DNA of 64,000 nt from Megalonaias nervosa. Its lineage: Eukaryota > Mollusca > Bivalvia > Unionida > Unionidae. The number at the start of each line of letters is the position of its first letter. Within the stretch, counting starts at the first letter, position 1. Below, piece by piece: positions 1 to 11,142 of the stretch. Made by a program: the position numbers and the translations under genes. The DNA is taken from NCBI GenBank assembly GCA_016617855.1, contig JAECUM010096191.1:1-64000 (forward strand), written 5' to 3'. The notes below the pieces were generated by a model that was given only the letters and a program-made list of their open reading frames with translations, had not been told where the DNA came from and did not search any database.

Positions 1-1140
1 TGCAGTATATCCATCCGACAAAACGAGTTCATATTTTCCCATACAAATGCAGTAACCTTTTCATTATATGCTCATTTTCTTATTCTACCCAAGGCTTACA
101 CATATAAACAAAAATACACTACAAGAAACAAAGTAACTGAATGTATGCCATATTCCAAACTAAATACACAAGCGCAGATTCATCATTACAGAACAACATT
201 ATTAATGCGCATGTAACTCCACCCAGATAAATTTGAAGTTGGTCGCGTGCTAGACATAAGTTTTGAAGGAAAATGGTGTTTTGGTCTACTTAAAATTTAA
301 ATTTGGAGTGATATTGTGAATGAATGCACATTGCAACAACTTTTCCATTTGATCTGGAATGAGTAGATTTTGGTATTTTTGTTGATTCGACAAAATTTTG
401 TGATTATGGACTGGATTTATCTACATGACGTACGTCGATTTCAGCGTATGTGCCAATTCTACATGAAATGCATCGTATTGAAGCAGCGAGGAAGAAGTGT
501 GTTGACATTGGCAAGCGTGTTTCTGTTCTGTCATTGAATGATTCAAATCATAATGTGGGAAAAATATGAAGTCTTTCAATTATTGAAAAGACTCGGTGGA
601 ATTTAATGTTTATTTCATTTTGAGTGCAATAAAGAGGATGTAATTGCACTTGGAATATAGCCAATATTACAGTACAAGTTCAAAATGTGTAATCAAGCTT
701 GAGAACCCATGACATACCTCATGTAATTCGGATTTGCAGAACTAAGAAAGGACATTTTGAGGAAATTCAGGATGTAAAACTGTAAGTATATTTTTTGGAA
801 TTTTTATTACCAGCTAAAGAAGACAGTTTATGTCTTGTCACTTACATGTTATTTGTAAGGACCCTGTCTGGCATCTATAGCTAGCCTAAATCTGAAACAT
901 TGTATCAAAAAAGTTAATGCGGAATGTGCCAAAGCAGCTGGTATGTGGCAGTCCACGAAACATCTGCTTCAGTTCATTCAGAAACAAATTGTTTGTTTAC
1001 AAAGAAAGTAGTTCCTTTATTCACGTGGATGCAATATGTTGCGCACGAGTTCAGTATCGCAATTACTGCACGATTCTGACAATGTAAAGTTAACAGAGAA
1101 AAAAATGAGCACATAGTAATTGGTGGAAAACCCAATGCAT
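1..1140. other. AT-rich flank, no gene seen
   Basis: No convincing exon, RNA gene or recognisable repeat was found here. The longest open frame, at 974-1189 on the - strand, overlaps the start of a dispersed repeat and has no domain-like features. It is upstream of the GnRH promoter candidate, so distal regulatory sequence is possible but nothing shows it. Confidence 0.4.
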
Positions 1141-1144
1141 CCAG

Positions 1145-2420
1145 GAGAGTAGCAGTAAGGTTTTTAAGATGGCTGCCATGAATGGCCATACTGGATGTCA
1201 GAATCAGTACAATTTGTATTTAGGACCTTGCAGACATAAGACGTTTTCTTGTGAAAGCCCATGTATTCAGGAGAGGAGCAGTAAGATTATCAAGACAGCT
1301 GTCATGAATGGTCAAACTGGATGTCACAATCGCTAGAATTTTTATTTAGGGCAAAGTTTTCTTGTGGAAACCCCATGTCAATATGGCTTTTGATTTAGGA
1401 GGAGTGAAAATAACCTTATCTTCACAACAGCAGCCAGAAAGGTCATACTGAATGTCAGACTGGCACCATTTTCATTGAGGTCCAACTATTCACCATGAAA
1501 AGACTTCGGTGAAAACCACATGTCAATAAGACCTTCTATTTAGGACATATTGGAGGTCAGTTGCTACCATTTTCATTTGATATCATAAGATGTCTTCCAG
1601 TCAAAAAAACCCACATGTCAATATGACTTTTTGTTCAAAGGGTGTAGCAATAACAAGATTGTCAAGATGGCTGCCATGTTGGCCACACTGTATGTCAGAT
1701 TGGCATCATATTCATTTGGTATCAAGTAGATATCATAAGAGATCTGATGATGAAAGTCTGGCATCAATATGACCATTCATGGGGCCCCGAGTGGCCGAGT
1801 GGTCTAAAGCACTCTCCGTTACAGATCACTGCCATCTCACCGCTGTCTGCGTGGGTTTGAATCTAGGGTTCGGCGAATTTGGATATGTGAGAAAGCTTGC
1901 CAGTAGCTTCTCATGGGTCAGTGGTTCCTTCCGGGGATTTCCCAGTTTCTTCCTCCACCATTAATACTGGCCGCCATGTATAGCCTATCGTGTGCTGAAA
2001 AATGGCATTAAGCCCCACATCAACAACAACATCAACAACATGACCATTCATAAGAGGTTGCAAAAACAAGATTTTCAATATAACTGATGTAAGAGCCATA
2101 TCTGATGTCTGAGTGATATCATTTTCACTTCGGACCAAGTAGACACCATATGAAGACTTCTGTTAAAAAAAAAATCCAAGTTGATATGACTTTCAATTCA
2201 GAAGAAAAATGAATAATAATAATTTCATTCTAACAGCCATTCTGAGCATCAGATGGCACATATATACATTTAGAAAAAGTTGAATGAACATGATTTTCAG
2301 GATGACCACTGCAGGACCATGGGATAAATGTGTGTACAATGTTTCATGGCAGTCATCTAAGTAGTTCAGAAGGAGTAGCAATAACAAACTTGTCCTAAAG
2401 GGCGGACAGAATATACACGA
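1145..2420. repeat. Dispersed repeat family A (AAGATGGCTGCCAT type)
   Basis: Units of very roughly 130-170 bp repeat here with words such as AAGATGGCTGCCAT, CATACTGGATGTCAGA, CATTTTCATTTAGG, AACCCCATGTCAATATGACC and GGAGTAGCAATAACAAGATT. The same words recur at 17440-17900, 25110-26060 and 44200-45340, so this is an interspersed, locally tandem family. A SINE has inserted into it at 1781-2039. No protein is encoded; short open frames across it change between copies. Confidence 0.7.
1781..2039 (+). mobile_element. tRNA-derived SINE, full-length copy 1
   Basis: The head is tRNA-Leu/Ser-like, with a canonical A box TGGCCGAGTGG at 1792-1802 and a B box GGTTTGAATCT at 1854-1864. The body contains CTTGCCAGTAGCTTCTCATG, and the tail is an (AAC)-type simple repeat after GGCATTAAGCCC. 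It is flanked by a perfect 12-bp duplication ATGACCATTCAT at 1769-1780 and 2040-2051. The duplicated word is part of repeat family A, which shows insertion into that repeat. SINEs of this kind depend on a LINE for movement; the partner is unknown here. Confidence 0.9.
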
Positions 2421-3540
2421 TGAACGACAATGAATGATGGACAATTGTTAATAGTCTATCCCATAATCTCTTCTGGTCCAGTAGAGATAACTGGCATGGC
2501 AAAAAGAACTAAAATTTTAAACAGTAGATTGAAGATAATTTCTATTTTTAGTAATGATAGCCATATTTGAAAGTGGACTGACATCATATGTACAAACTTA
2601 AAAGGTCCGGTGTTTAAGGTTGGTCTCTGTCATATTTGTTCAAATTCTGGTAAGGAATTTAAGAAAGAAGACAAGAAAATATTTTTCAGTTTGTTTTCAG
2701 GTTGTGTCCATATTTTGATGGTGCATCACAATCATTTATAAAATTATGAAAAGTTTTGTTTCAAATTTCTTTTCTTTATATTTTGTCATATTCTGTTCTG
2801 TAGTTTTTGGGTACAATTATGAAAGTTATTTTTTTCTTGCTAGTAATGTCAACTATTTTTAATGATGAATTTACCATCTTTTGTAAATCATAAAGGTGTG
2901 TTGCCAAGATGCTTACAGTAAATTAAGTATTGCTTAAGTCCATTTTGAATTATTTTTATGAAAATGATTTTCAAGTTTTTATATCATTTATTAGAATAAA
3001 GTAACAGTGGTAATTTCTGTGTTGAATTTGCACAAATTTGAGAAGTCTTGATTAGAGAATGCTCTCTGACAAATTTTGTTTGAACTGGTCTGGAAGATTT
3101 TTGAGAAGATGCTGAAAATGGCAAAATCCAACAGGTCACAAATGATGGATGACCATACATCAGGTTAGCTAATTTTTCCAAATCAAAATAGGTCAGAAAT
3201 TTTCAGTTTTGATACTGAATGTAGGTCCTCTGAAGATGTCTGCACATGTAAAACTCTGTATGATGGGTAAACGTTTGAACTGCATAAAGAATTTTTGGTC
3301 TTCATTCCATTACAAATTTTGAACATTTCTTCCCACAACACAATACACATGTATGCATACTTGTTGTTAAGAAAGAAATCAAGTTATATCCAGTAACTAC
3401 CTTTACTGCCTAATTAGATTGTCCAGCCTTGAACACAATCTATGAATGGACCCTTTAGGGCATTATTTCTGCCCTTGTACCAGGGATAGCAATTTCCTTT
3501 GTGCAGTAGTATATCACAACGAAACATCTGCTGTGCTATG
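2421..3540. other. AT-rich region upstream of GnRH promoter
   Basis: No open frame with protein-like features was found. The sequence is AT-rich with poly-T stretches. It is the immediate 5' flank of the GnRH candidate promoter and would hold proximal control elements if that promoter is right. Confidence 0.35.
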
Positions 3541-3559
3541 TGGGACTATAAACATGCAC

Positions 3560-3567
3560 TATATAAG
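3560..3567 (+). promoter_or_regulatory. Candidate TATA box of the GnRH gene
   Basis: TATATAAG lies about 2.1 kb upstream of the GnRH start codon. A start site about 30 bp downstream would give a short leader ending in AAAAAAG followed by GTAAAG at 3641, a good donor. The spacing of TATA, leader and donor fits an untranslated first exon, an arrangement common in GnRH genes. This is inference; AT-rich DNA makes chance TATA words frequent. Confidence 0.4.
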
Positions 3568-3587
3568 AACACAAGTCAGAGCTATTA

Positions 3588-3640
3588 AAAAGCAGGAGCT
3601 GAGACGAGTGTGACTATCCATCAAAGGGTTCTTAAAAAAG
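3588..3640 (+). other. Candidate non-coding exon 1 of GnRH
   Basis: About 50 bp between the predicted start site and the donor AAG|GTAAAG at 3640/3641. There is no ATG in the leader before the donor. It would splice to the acceptor TTCACAG at 5692, eight bases before the start codon. Its 5' end is estimated from the TATA position only. Confidence 0.35.
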
Positions 3641-5692
3641 GTAAAGTAAAAACCTATATTTCTCTGTAATCTAAGCAATAAGTTTGCATGAAAACAATAT
3701 TTTTTAATGATCTAAAATACAAGAATCATCAGAAATGTATATTTTAAATGCATGACGGAAAACTTTCTTTAAAGTTGAGATCTTAGTAAATGTTGAATTA
3801 TTTCTTAGCTAAAACAGGAAATTTAATTTCATTTATGTTCAGATTTCTTTAAATTTACAATTTTTTTATTATATTATTAAAACTAAAATGAATCATAAAA
3901 CAAAGTTACAATTAACTAAAACTGTAAAATGAATCATAAGACAAAGTTACAATTAATTAAGGACTAATATTCAAGCCTGAGTTCATCAAATTTCTGTACC
4001 ATGATCTGTGAGCATATTTACTTTCATAATTTGATAAATTTTTGTTGGTACTTACCATCTATACCTGCTTATAAGTCAAGTTCAACTGCAAGTCAAGTTC
4101 AACTGCAAACAACATAGTCCTTGACCTGCTGTCATATAATGCTCTGGCAGATCAGGATCTATGTAGTTTGTTCTACTGATTATTCCAAACAAATTGCATA
4201 GACCCAGATCTGCTGGCATATTATGTGATGGACTCAACTTATATAAGAAGTGTGTACTGTATTTAATTCTTTGGGACAGGCAACCTATTTTTTTTTCACA
4301 GAAGAATTACTGTTTTTTGTAATTTAATTCATGGCTGGGAGCATCATCAAAGCCCCTAATAATTCGTCCTCCATAAAAAAATGTTGAATTCACAGTACAT
4401 TTTTTGCACAAAATAACAAAAATTCAATCCATTTTAATTTTTTACCAAAATATAAAGGTGGGAATTTTAAAAAGGCTTTTATATAGTGAAGAAATAAAAT
4501 TATAAAATATTTATTTACTATAAATAACAGCCATTTAAACTGCTCATTTTTCAGAAACTCACGATTTTTAACAAGTTCAAACCATATTTTCCTACATCTA
4601 CAAGTTTAGTAATTATTTTGTACAAACTTCTCATTTGAAATCAATGGAATGTAATTTTCCAATGACCTAAGGGGTTACTTTTTTTCAATCTCATTTTTCT
4701 TCCTCAATAATACATGAATAACATGTTTCCAAATTTTATGATATTTTTCACACTGGGAAATGTATACAAATCAAATCTGTCTTAAAGAGAGCCACCTCTG
4801 TAAGAACAAAGGATTCTGAAAACAGGTGTCTGCCTATCAAAGGAATAGATCAAAAAAGTTGTTTAGGGCAAGCAATTGGTAACAGGAAGCAGATTCAACT
4901 ATTCTTGTAATCAATACATGTATTTCTGAGGTTACTTTTAGTGCAAACTTTGGAAAGAAGAGCACATCATTCTGTCAACTATTATTCATAGTCATCCTAT
5001 AACTTATTATGGACTAGTCATTAATTTGGGACAGACAAGCCTGTCTATAAATATACTAATATTTTAGATGAAATATGCATGGAAAAAACTGGATTATGTT
5101 TACATCTGAATATGAAAGTAATTGGCTTGTCAAACGAAATCAGTGTTATGTTACACATCAAATCCAATATAAGCAGTCGACACTTGTCCAGAAATGGAAA
5201 CAAATCTAACTAGGGCCTAAGTAAGGGATCTGGACCTATAACAGACCTGGAAAGAGGTAGGTTGGTGATCTTGAAACCCATTGAACAGGTGATTTAAACT
5301 TTGAAAATTAATTTGCTTGTTTATGTATGTAGTTCTGCAAGTCATATGTAATTACAACATGGAGCTTATTTCCAACTTTAGTTTGAGTGTTAATCAAGGA
5401 ACGTGCCTGCATTTTCCTGGGTCCTTTCATATTTTGAAATCAAATCTTATGCTATACTTCCAAAATCAAATTTTGAAATAATTTTATGTGATAAATAATT
5501 TTTTTTTCTTTTCTGAGGCATAGCTTTAGACTGACCCAATCATGACATACATCTTTGATATTTAATTTTATCATTCCTAGGATATTACACAGCACCTTAA
5601 TACATATTTGTGTTAAGTCTAAGACTGTTCTCTCAAATAACAGAGCCACTCTAAAAATATATAAACTTTTGTTTTTAAATTTGTGTTCACAG
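3641..5692 (+). other. Candidate GnRH intron 1
   Basis: AT-rich sequence between the candidate leader exon and the first coding exon. It contains one palindromic MITE-like element near 4053-4262. The rest shows no exon-like or repeat structure that I recognise. Confidence 0.35.
4053..4262. repeat. Palindromic MITE-like element, copy 1
   Basis: It starts with CTGCTTATAAGTCAAGTTCA and ACTGCAAAC, and ends in the degraded inverted counterpart GACTCAACTTATATAAG. Internal words GATCAGGATCTATG and GACCCAGATCTGCTGGC form an internal palindrome. The same order recurs at least eight more times in the window. No coding capacity. Confidence 0.7.
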
Positions 5693-5876
5693 ATTCAGAA
5701 TGATCTATCAAAAGAATGTACTTGTGAGTTGCTTAGCTGCCATCTTAGTCTTTGGTTCCTTGACATCAGGACAGAACTACCACTACAGTAATGGCTGGTT
5801 GCCCGGAAAACGAAGTTCTTCAGACAGCTGTCAATTTAGGCCAGAGTTTCCAAATTTATTATTCAAATTTATTGAG
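5693..5876 (+). CDS. GnRH-type neuropeptide precursor, first coding exon
   Basis: Encodes the start of a preprohormone of the gonadotropin-releasing-hormone family, secreted from neurons and acting on a G-protein-coupled GnRH receptor. The ATG at 5700 opens 59 codons. Residues 1-24 form a hydrophobic signal peptide ending SLTSG. Residues 25-35 are the peptide QNYHYSNGWLP, with Gln for N-terminal pyroglutamate. Gly36 is the amide donor and Lys37-Arg38 the convertase site. The associated peptide begins at Ser39 and has a Cys at 44. The acceptor is TTCACAG at 5692 and the donor is GAG|GTAAGT at 5876, phase 0. Gly8-Trp9 with Pro-amide is typical of lophotrochozoan GnRH. Leu10 differs from the Gln I recall in oyster and scallop peptides. 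Family assignment is very secure; physiological role in bivalves is less settled. Confidence 0.95.
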
Positions 5877-6369
5877 GTAAGTCACAGCATACTTTTTCAT
5901 TTACTTAAACTTATGTGTACTTGTTATTAGTGACTTAGTCTATTTTTGGAAGATCAGCTGGAATCAAATTCTTTTCTAATTTATGAATCTGGAGGAGTAT
6001 TACCTGATTATATTTTATTTGGACTTTTGAAATACGGTAATCAGCTTGTTATAAAAATTTTCAATTATGGGATGTCTTACATGAAAAATCTATTAAATGC
6101 ATGCAGTTTTCTAGCAGTGTCCACAACGTACACTATTCCCACAATGTGTGAGCATAGTATGAAACTAGACATCCAGTGGAACCAGTCTTTAACAAAACCC
6201 CAGAAAGAAATCAAATTTATTTATATTTAAATTTTCTTTTTCAAAAATGGCTGAAATCAGGAAAAACAATACATACATATATATGTGTAGTTATTTTGGA
6301 GCTTGAACCTGAACTTAGGTTCAAATGGAAATTTATTCACTTAGTTATACTTGGTTTTCAGTGTTGTTC

Positions 6370-7060
6370 TGAAGCTGCCTTTTTCTATTAGAAATCTGAT
6401 CTGAATCTCTTTTTTTTCTATAAGAAATCTGAACTGAACAGCTTTCTTGTATTAGAAATCTGATATGAATGGCTTTTTCTATTAGACATCTGATATGAAT
6501 GGCTTTTTCTATTAGAAATCTGATCTAATTTTTTTCTTTTAGAAATCTAACTTTTTTCTATTGGAAATCTGAAATGAACAGCTTTCTTGCATTAGAAATC
6601 TGATATGAATGGCTTTCTCTATTAGAAATCTGGTATGAACGGCTTTTATTCTATTTGAAATCTGGTATGAACGGCTTTTATTTTATTTGAAATCTGATAT
6701 GAATGACTTTTTCAACTGGAAATGTGATCTAAGTGGCTAAAATAAAATCTGATTGGTTGATTTTCTATTTAAAATCTGATCAGAATGACTGTCTTCTATT
6801 TAAATTTCAATCTGAAAAATTTTATTAAAATGGATGACTTTTGTAAAAACAAATTGATCTGAATGGTTTTATGAAAGAAACTTCATATGACTGGCTGACT
6901 GTTTTCTAATAGAAATTGTACCTGACTGGCTGACTATTTTCTACTAGAAATTGTACCTGACTGGCTGACCATTTTCTACTAGAAATTGTACCTGAAAAGA
7001 AATCTGATCTGAATGGCTGACAAATTTCTACAAGAAATTTAATCTGAATGGCTGACTGAT
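6370..7060. repeat. Degenerate repeats, AGAAATCTGATNTGAATGGC type
   Basis: Roughly 25-35 bp imperfect units with the core TATTAGAAATCTGATATGAA repeated more than fifteen times, changing gradually to TTCTACTAGAAATTGTACCT near 6900-7000. Spacing and sequence vary strongly, so the array is old. It lies wholly inside GnRH intron 2. Confidence 0.8.
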
Positions 7061-7078
7061 TTATGATAGAATTTAATT

Positions 7079-7154
7079 ATGTATGTATGTATGTATGTAT
7101 GTATGTACGTACGTATGTATGTATGTATGTGTGTGTGTAAGTGTGTGTGTGTAA

Positions 7155-7188
<34 letters not shown>

Positions 7189-7309
7189 CAATCTATGTAT
7201 GCATGTATGTATGTATGTATCAATCTATGTATGTATGTATGTATGTATGTATGTATGTATGTATGTATGTATGTATGTATGCATCAATCGTATGTATGTA
7301 TGTATGTGT

Positions 7310-7406
<97 letters not shown>

Positions 7407-7427
7407 AATCTATGTATGTATGTATGG
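7079..7427. repeat. Compound (TATG)n/(GT)n microsatellite
   Basis: Runs of TATG alternate with GT runs; the longest pure GT tract is about 7313-7406. Interruptions such as TATCAATC recur between blocks. Open frames reading Met-Tyr-Val-Cys or Thr-His repeats on both strands are microsatellite translation. Alternating purine-pyrimidine GT tracts can adopt Z-DNA, which is general knowledge and not shown here. Confidence 0.97.
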
Positions 7428-8321
7428 GATATATCAGCACATCAACACATCTCTAGTTATACACTACTGAATAAGTTTTTGTGTCCCCACAAGGAACACC
7501 AAATTTAGTTCAAAACTGGGTAAAATCCTTAAAATACAATGTCCACTGTTTTAAAACAGTTCACAACTCCCACAGCATCATGGGATGCATCCCATGTTAA
7601 ACAGTTTGCTTCAACAGTTGCATTTTCCAACATGCCCGAAGTCACAGCTCACCTTCTCTACATCCCTGAGATTGCACAGGGCATAGCGGACTATTTCTAA
7701 TATAAATTTTGTGGTGAAATTCACCTTCATCAGTATAATGAAATGGTTTGTCCTTTGCAAAAAGAGCATCCTCTTCAGATTACTCCAAAATGACATAAAT
7801 AAACATGGTTTCAGAATTTTAGCATTTTTCAGATTCATTTGATTGAAAAGAGCTGTCAACCTGTAATGATGATGGATACTATCTAATAACATTTATTTTA
7901 AATCAATTTATCGAAAAGATATTTTTTCTGATACATGATACGTATTTTATGTCACACACTATTACTATAGGAAGATGCAATTGTTGGTAAATAGGTCTTC
8001 ATATATGGATTTATTTTCATGGTTAATTAATCTAAGATTTGGGAAAAAAATTAAATTACTATAAATTCTTTTAAAGAAATGATGTTTGTCTTGTTTTGTA
8101 AGTGCTATCTATGAACAAAATACAACACCTATTTATCCTGAAACTTGGATTACAAATTCCCCAACATCCTGAATTTTGTTTCATGTGGTTTGGACTACAT
8201 TAAATTTACTTGATTTCAGGTCATTAAATGATATTTTCTCAGTCTTCCTCAATTAAATAATTAATATCTATTTGAAGGAATAGAATTTAAAGAGTTTCCA
8301 AAATTTTTCTAATCTTTTCAG

Positions 8322-8393
8322 GATGAGGTTAGCAGAATGTTAGCAGATCCAACTTGCATTAATGGTATGTCAGCCCTAAAGAATCTCATACAG
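8322..8393 (+). CDS. GnRH precursor, second coding exon
   Basis: Twenty-four codons between the acceptor CTTTTCAG (8321) and donor CAG|GTATGT (8393), phase 0 at both ends, so it joins the first coding exon in frame. It encodes DEVSRMLADPTCINGMSALK and then NLIQ, a helical, acidic stretch typical of a GnRH-associated peptide. It adds a second Cys (residue 71 of the joined precursor) that could pair with Cys44. Joined, the two exons give 83 residues without a stop. Reading through the donor adds 28 codons before a stop, so an unspliced form would also end soon. The link rests on position, phase and composition rather than a database match. Confidence 0.75.
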
Positions 8394-8641
8394 GTATGTC
8401 TACTGGCCCTAATTATTTTAGTTATGAAAAACACTCTAACTACAATAAAATCTACTTATCCAAACCCTCAACATTAGCAATGCCATCTGATCCAAACTAA
8501 AAAAATAACTTTGCACATAGTACAGTAGAACACTAATTATCCAAACTCACTGGAAGACATGGCTTTTGTCCAGACAACTGTCTGTCCAGATATTTGATAC
8601 ATTTCTAATAATCACAAAAAATTGGTTATCTGGTGCACACT

Positions 8642-8775
8642 CTGTTGATCCATATTATTGGACACTGTTGATCCATATTATTGGACACTGTGAATCCATA
8701 TTATTGGACACTGTGAATCCATATTATTGGACACTGTGAATCCATATTATTGGACACTGCTGATCCATATTACTG
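8642..8775. repeat. 23-bp tandem repeat
   Basis: Unit ATCCATATTATTGGACACTG plus a variable TGT/TGA step, about six copies in direct orientation with few differences (GTTG versus GTGA at one position). Recent local duplication is likely. No function is apparent. Confidence 0.9.
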
Positions 8776-9159
8776 CAGTTTGGAGAAATGGCCTTCATAA
8801 AATAAAAAAGTTGGTTTACTGTTATCTGTCCAAGCAATCCAAAATCAATGAAAAATTTAGAGGTTGGTTTGCATTTTCTTGAACTACTCTTAGCTGAATA
8901 TATAAGTGTAAATAAGGGTCATTACATTAAAATAAAAAGTACAGGGAAAAAGTACCCTGACTTTAAAAATATAGCTGAACAAATACTTAGAAAAAATTTA
9001 AAAACTCCTCAAATTTTTATCAGCTGAAGATCATAGACTCCCATTAACAAAATACACAAACAACTTGTATGTTGCTGATGAATGTTTTAAGTATGACACA
9101 ATTATTGCAATCAAAGTGATATTGAATTTCAACAACACTAGTCTCTGTGGCTGATTTAT

Positions 9160-9405
9160 TGTTGTTGTTGTAGGGTTTAATGCCATTTTTCAGTACAAGA
9201 TAGGCTATACATGGCAGCCGGTATAAATGGTGGGAGAAGAACCCGGGAAAACCCCAGAACGAACCACTGACCCATGAGAAGCTACTGGCAAGCTTTCTCA
9301 CATAACATCGGCCGAACCTGAGACTTGAACCCACACAGACAGAGGTGAGATGACAGTGATCCGTAATGGTGAGCATTTTAGACCACACGGCCACTCGGGG
9401 CCCCA
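9160..9405 (-). mobile_element. tRNA-derived SINE, copy 2
   Basis: Complete copy of the SINE in reverse orientation: a GTT-type tail on the left, the conserved GAGAAGCTACTGGCAAGCTT body, and the tRNA-like head with GGCCACTCGGGGCCCC on the right. A perfect 12-bp duplication TGGCTGATTTAT flanks it at 9148-9159 and 9406-9417 (the C/A at the right junction may shift by one base). The frames at 9044-9484 and 9366-9647 are read across this element. Confidence 0.92.
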
Positions 9406-9775
9406 TGGCTGATTTATGTCGCAGACTGTTAAAGGATTCCAAAGATCTCAAATATTTTTCAATGACTTCATCATTTTCTTTCATGGAGCCATTATTTCAG
9501 TTATTAAAATTGTACAACCATTTTTCATTTTTATTATTTAATAAGAGAAGTAAGCAGCAACTGTGTTATTTTATATCATGTAATGAGGTCATCATTTTGA
9601 GCTGCATGGTAAGCATTAATTTGACAAAAGCTGAAATCTTAAACTAACATATTTTTTAATGAACATTTGTGTGGAAATTGTTTGCACGAGATGAACTGAC
9701 TAGGACATAAGTATGGTTAACTCATAATTTGGAAATCACAACAAAATTCACAAATCATGAGTGTCTGCTGTATGT

Positions 9776-9963
9776 ACCATATATACTCGCTTATAAGCTT
9801 CGTCCAACTGCAAACATAATGTGCCAGCAGATCAGGGTCTATGGTGCTTGTTTCACTGATTAGTCCTAAGAAACTGTACAGACCCTGATCTGTCATCACA
9901 TAATCTCTGGGTCTAAGCAGTCTGCAATTGGATCCAACTTACATCCAAGTACATACTGCATAC
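9776..9963. repeat. Palindromic MITE-like element, copy 2
   Basis: ATACTCGCTTATAAGCTTCG then CCAACTGCAAAC on the left; GTCTGCAATTGGATCCAACT on the right. The internal pair CAGATCAGGGTCTATG and CAGACCCTGATCTG is inverted. Same organisation as the other copies. Confidence 0.8.
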
Positions 9964-10146
9964 ATTTTATATTAACACATTATAAGCACTAACATACACA
10001 GTCTATATGTCTCTTTCGATGAATGTGTTTATAGAAAATAACAGGTCCAAAAGGATGAATTTCATTTTCTAATGCAGTTAAAGAAAGAGATGTCATACCA
10101 ACCACTTGTAGATGAACGGGCTTAAAAATCAACACTAGTAAACAAT

Positions 10147-10290
10147 TGGATTTTAACAGATTGCAGATGTTGGAACAAAATAACTGGATTTTAACAGATT
10201 GCAGATGTTGGAACAAAATAACTGGATTTTAACAGATTGCAGATGTTGGAACAAAATAACTGGATTTTAACAGCCTGTAGATGTCAGAGC
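10147..10290. repeat. 38-bp tandem repeat
   Basis: Unit GGATTTTAACAGATTGCAGA followed by TGTTGGAACAAAATAACT, three near-identical copies and a diverged fourth ending in CAGCCTGTAGATGTCAGAGC. Array lies downstream of the GnRH exons. Confidence 0.92.
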
Positions 10291-10498
10291 ACACCAACAG
10301 GCTCGGGGACAGGAACTACCACATAATTGAGGGTGAACATCTGGATCAGTTACTGACTACCAGTACATTTACATAATGTACATACAATTCAAAAAACAAA
10401 TAAATGAATAAAACATCATTCCTTGTCTGTTTTCAGATTGAGAATATGTATTTTATCATTCTTAAGGCTTTTGTTTGCCATACAACATGGATAAATAC

Positions 10499-10611
10499 TG
10501 TACACACTCACTTATAAGTTGACTCAAACTGCAAACAACAAAGAATCTGATCTGCCAAAGCATTTTGCATCTGCAGACCAGGGTGTATGTTGTTTGTTCT
10601 ACTGATTACTC
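10499..10611. repeat. MITE-like element, half copy
   Basis: Only the left half of the palindromic element is present: ACTCACTTATAAGTTGACTC, CTGCAAACAACA, and GACCAGGGTGTATGTTGTTT, up to CTACTGATTACTC. It is cut off exactly where a CATA microsatellite begins. Confidence 0.7.
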
Positions 10612-10700
10612 ATCCATGCATACATACATATGTACGTATGTACATACATACGTACATACAGACATACATACATATGTACAGACATACATACATACCATGA
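10612..10700. repeat. Degenerate CATA microsatellite
   Basis: Imperfect CATA/TACG/TATG tetranucleotide tract with several CGTA interruptions, directly adjoining the truncated MITE half-copy. Confidence 0.9.
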
Positions 10701-11114
10701 AGTAATTTGGGGGGGGTATACATTTTCATGCTGTAACAATTTTCATGGATTTGGTGGATGCTACAAACCATGATTTTAAAGACTAAATGAACAAATATTT
10801 TTTTGTGGAAAGAATTGGACTATTTCACCAATCCATGGATTTAAATACCAATGAATGGGAAATTTCTTGCAAAGCCATGGAAACTGATGGCCTCAGATAT
10901 AAATTAATTTACCAAATACATACACACTCACATTCAATTCCATTACACAGTGAAACTTTCCTAAACCAATTCCTCTGAAGGGCTGTTCCTTCAGAAGACT
11001 GGCCAAATAGCTTTGCTTCAATATGGCCATTTTAAAACTAATTTAACCTCTGTATCCTGGTAACCTTTGGAGAAAAGGTCATGATTTTAACTAATGAGAG
11101 TGTCTGGTGTAGGG

Positions 11115-11142
11115 AAGTCCATCCATCCATCCATCCATCCAA
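11115..11142. repeat. Short ATCC microsatellite
   Basis: About six units of CCAT/ATCC directly left of the LINE fragment's AAT-type tail. Confidence 0.85.

Larger units (their letters stand above)
5877..8321 (+). other. GnRH intron 2
   Basis: Starts GTAAGT and ends TTTTCAG, consistent with splicing between the two GnRH coding exons. It holds a degenerate 30-bp-scale repeat (6370-7060) and a long TATG/GT microsatellite (7079-7427). Open frames at 5946-6391 and 7611-7892 have no recognisable features and are taken as chance. Confidence 0.8.

Noticed and set aside
1781..1870. tRNA-like heads with A and B boxes as tRNA genes
   Set aside because: No complete cloverleaf with acceptor stem can be read, and the sequence continues into a shared SINE body with target duplications.
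7079..7508. Open frames of 117-125 codons rich in Met-Tyr-Val-Cys and a Thr-His frame on the other strand
   Set aside because: They are translations of the TATG/GT microsatellite.
9044..9484. 146-codon minus frame and similar MGPRVAxWSK frames at 1779, 29791
   Set aside because: They are translations of the SINE; the shared peptide reflects the shared element.
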